From: Anaerobacillus sp.
GTDB taxonomy: Bacteria > Bacillota > Bacilli > Bacillales_H > Anaerobacillaceae
Assembly: GCA_007120055.1 (NCBI GenBank)
Contig: SKOL01000276.1
Coordinates: 1-5,885 of the forward strand
Length of the DNA stretch: 5,885 nucleotides
Reading direction: 5' to 3'
The notes under the pieces are model-generated. The model made no database searches. It was given only the letters and a program-made list of their open reading frames with translations, and was not told the origin of the DNA. This document shows, piece after piece, positions 4,540-5,885 of the stretch. The position numbers and the translations under genes were made by a program. Positions within the stretch are counted from its first letter, which is position 1; each line of letters starts with the position of its first letter.

Positions 4540-5550
4540 TTAAATATTTTTATCCGCTAACTCCTCGTGATCAGTAGCGATTGGTGGCTGTTCTAAATAG
4601 CCAAGTTCAATAGCTAGGTCAATGACATGGTGTAGGTATACGGTAGTGGCATTAATCGTTTTTCCGTAAAACGTAAATAAATCTCTTCTTGTACTCATCG
4701 ATAACGCTTCACCGTAAACATGAATCGCACAGCGGGTAATATCGACTAAAAAGTCGAGTATAAATTTATCTGAAAAAGGTGCTTTAGTAGAAGATGTAAC
4801 TGCTAACCCTGTTAGTACAGGTGCTTCAATATCATCATCTTTTAAGAATAAGTGGAAACTATCAATCATCTCATCAGCATTTTTTTTACCAGTTTCAAGA
4901 AGCTTTTTTAGTTTTTCATTTTCGGTTGTTTGAATAAAGCCAATGAGCATCGTTTTTAATAAAGAATTTCGTTGAATATTTAAAGATAATTGAGCTATTT
5001 GAGTCGCTTCGAGTGCTCTTCTTTCACCGAACCACCCAGTAAGATAATTTTTTTTCTTAACATAGTCGACCCCACGAGGTGTAGCAATATGTGGGAAGCG
5101 AACATATAACCCTTTATTTAATAAAGTTTCTGTGACTTCATGACATAAAAGATTATAATCTGTTAAAAATTCATTACATAAGGTACGTAAGTCAAGTCGA
5201 GCAGTCATCTTTAAATGCTTAGAATAAACTTCAAACCGTGTATCACTTATTTGGTTTATTAAGTGAAGTGCTGTTTCATCAGAAAATAACTTAGGAGCTT
5301 TTAAGTTAACGTCATTATCGTTAAATCCATCTGGTGTTGGGAACTCTTCTTGTAAAAATAAGTTCTTGATTTTGTCGATATGAGTTTCTGTTATTTCAAT
5401 TCCTCTTTCGAAGTGTTTTACAATATCTTGGTCTTCAACTACATTTGCGAAATATTGAAAGGTACATAAAAAAATCGTTTCGCAACGATAACTTTCCCAT
5501 AAAAAGCCGACTTCACCTGATGTTAAAGATATTTGCGAGTGTTGTTCCAT
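4540..5550 (-). CDS. Two-domain DUF3231 family protein
   Basis: The product is a 336-residue, largely helical soluble protein without a signal peptide, which I assign to the Bacillus DUF3231 family; its biochemical role is not established to my knowledge. It is an internal duplication. Half one (about 7-157) and half two (about 180-325) share an order of landmarks: a leading helix, a P..G element (PTPDG at 71-75; APVLTG at 243-248), an AP.FSD motif (APKLFSD 85-91; APFSD 257-261), VY..L.M..R.DL (VYSKHLKMTARLDL 108-121; VYGEALSMSTRRDL 278-291), and a closing helix ending G-L/Y then P (GLYVRFP 147-153; GYLEQPP 317-323). The four-helix pattern with scattered E and H recalls ferritin-like bundles, but a metal site is not evident. 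GGAAAGGGG (5560-5568 on the complement), nine bases before ATG, fixes the start. The gene is monocistronic. Confidence 0.8.
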   Translation of the reverse strand: MEQHSQISLTSGEVGFLWESYRCETIFLCTFQYFANVVEDQDIVKHFERGIEITETHIDKIKNLFLQEEFPTPDGFNDNDVNLKAPKLFSDETALHLINQISDTRFEVYSKHLKMTARLDLRTLCNEFLTDYNLLCHEVTETLLNKGLYVRFPHIATPRGVDYVKKKNYLTGWFGERRALEATQIAQLSLNIQRNSLLKTMLIGFIQTTENEKLKKLLETGKKNADEMIDSFHLFLKDDDIEAPVLTGLAVTSSTKAPFSDKFILDFLVDITRCAIHVYGEALSMSTRRDLFTFYGKTINATTVYLHHVIDLAIELGYLEQPPIATDHEELADKNI

Positions 5551-5582
5551 ATGTGTGTGCCCCTTTCCAAAAATGGCTAATA

Positions 5583-5612
5583 ATATTTTCCCAATTTACA
5601 AAGGTATTATGC
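5583..5612 (-). promoter_or_regulatory. Possible forespore (sigma-F-like) promoter of the DUF3231 gene
   Basis: On the minus strand GCATA (5608-5612) and GGGAAAATAT (5583-5592) are separated by 15 bases. This resembles the sigma-F form GYATA-N15-GGNNANANTR, though the last two bases of the -10 box do not fit. It lies about 35 bases before the start codon. I see no good sigma-A pair there. The call is tentative. Confidence 0.22.
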
Positions 5613-5717
5613 GAAGTTTTCCGACTGACCAACAAACTTTATCAAATTATTTTTTTCCTCCGAGTACGAAAAGTCTCGTTTATCGTGAAGCGCTTTGAAT
5701 TTAATTCAAAAAACAAA

Positions 5718-5746
5718 TTCATCTTTACAAAAACAGTGCATATAAT
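5718..5746 (+). promoter_or_regulatory. Probable sigma-A promoter of the last gene
   Basis: A perfect -10 box TATAAT (5741-5746) lies about 30 bases before the ATG at 5779. At 17 bases upstream is TTCATC (5718-5723), a weak -35 (3 of 6). The call rests mainly on the perfect -10 and its position. Confidence 0.5.
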
Positions 5747-5778
5747 CTAGTAAGACAACCTATCTAGGAGGAGTATAT

Positions 5779-5885
5779 ATGCGAAGGAAACGTTTATTTT
5801 TATGCTTATTACTTGGGATTGCAATTGTTTTTTATGGAGTTCCTTATTTAAATTTTCAAGGTGATTTAAAAACGGTTATTTTTTC
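5779..5885 (+). CDS. N-terminus of an exported or membrane-anchored protein (cut by window end)
   Basis: Only the first 35 codons are present. The ATG follows a very strong ribosome binding site, AGGAGGAG (5766-5773), at five-base spacing. The translation starts MRRKRLFLCLLLGIAIVFYG: a positively charged start, then a hydrophobic stretch to about residue 24, followed by NFQGDLKTVIF. This is a signal peptide or signal anchor. C9 lies within the hydrophobic part, but LFLC is followed by L rather than G, A or S as a lipobox would need. The family cannot be named from this fragment. Its own promoter with a perfect -10 box suggests it heads a transcription unit. Confidence 0.75.
   Translation, partial: MRRKRLFLCLLLGIAIVFYGVPYLNFQGDLKTVIF

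Overview
The window looks like chromosomal DNA from a low-GC Gram-positive of the family Bacillaceae. The reasons are the strong purine-rich Shine-Dalgarno sites, one TTG start, a close match to the Bacillus YtkL protein, a DUF3231 protein (a Bacillus-type family), and intergenic hairpin repeats of the kind common in bacilli. This assignment comes from memory of these families, not from a search.

Layout. 1-572 has no gene; most of it is repeat DNA (a diverged 3' module at 53-113, structured element A at 114-425, a 3'-arm fragment at 433-454), followed by a possible Fur operator and the leader of the first gene. 573-1496 (+) is a thioredoxin-reductase-fold flavoprotein that has lost the redox CxxC. 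1498-1662 holds a long hairpin repeat ending in a T-run. 1711-2091 (+) is a small putative secreted protein of unknown function. 2091-2169 is a long inverted repeat that probably acts as a two-way terminator. 2176-3270 (-) is an M24B Xaa-Pro-type metallopeptidase. 3271-3784 is intergenic and contains structured element B. 3785-4471 (+) is the metallo-beta-lactamase-fold hydrolase YtkL. 4483-4538 is a convergent terminator. 4540-5550 (-) is a two-domain DUF3231 protein. 5551-5778 is a divergent promoter region, and 5779-5885 (+) is the start of a membrane or secreted protein cut by the window edge.

The genes appear to be single-gene units that mostly alternate in strand and are separated by hairpins; nothing suggests one shared pathway. 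YtkL and the Xaa-Pro peptidase are ordinary housekeeping-type genes of bacilli.

The most interesting content is between the genes. Elements A and B are two copies, about 3.3 kb apart and in the same orientation, of a roughly 200-nt multi-hairpin repeat. Their arms differ in sequence, but each copy keeps its own pairing: two double compensatory changes and several G-U to Watson-Crick exchanges in the outer stem, and another compensatory pair in an inner hairpin. The wobbles are G-T only on the + strand, so the folded molecule is probably + strand RNA or single-stranded DNA. Element A carries an extra copy of the core, and partial 3' modules flank both elements, so the family is mosaic. I do not recognise it as a named RNA or transposon family.
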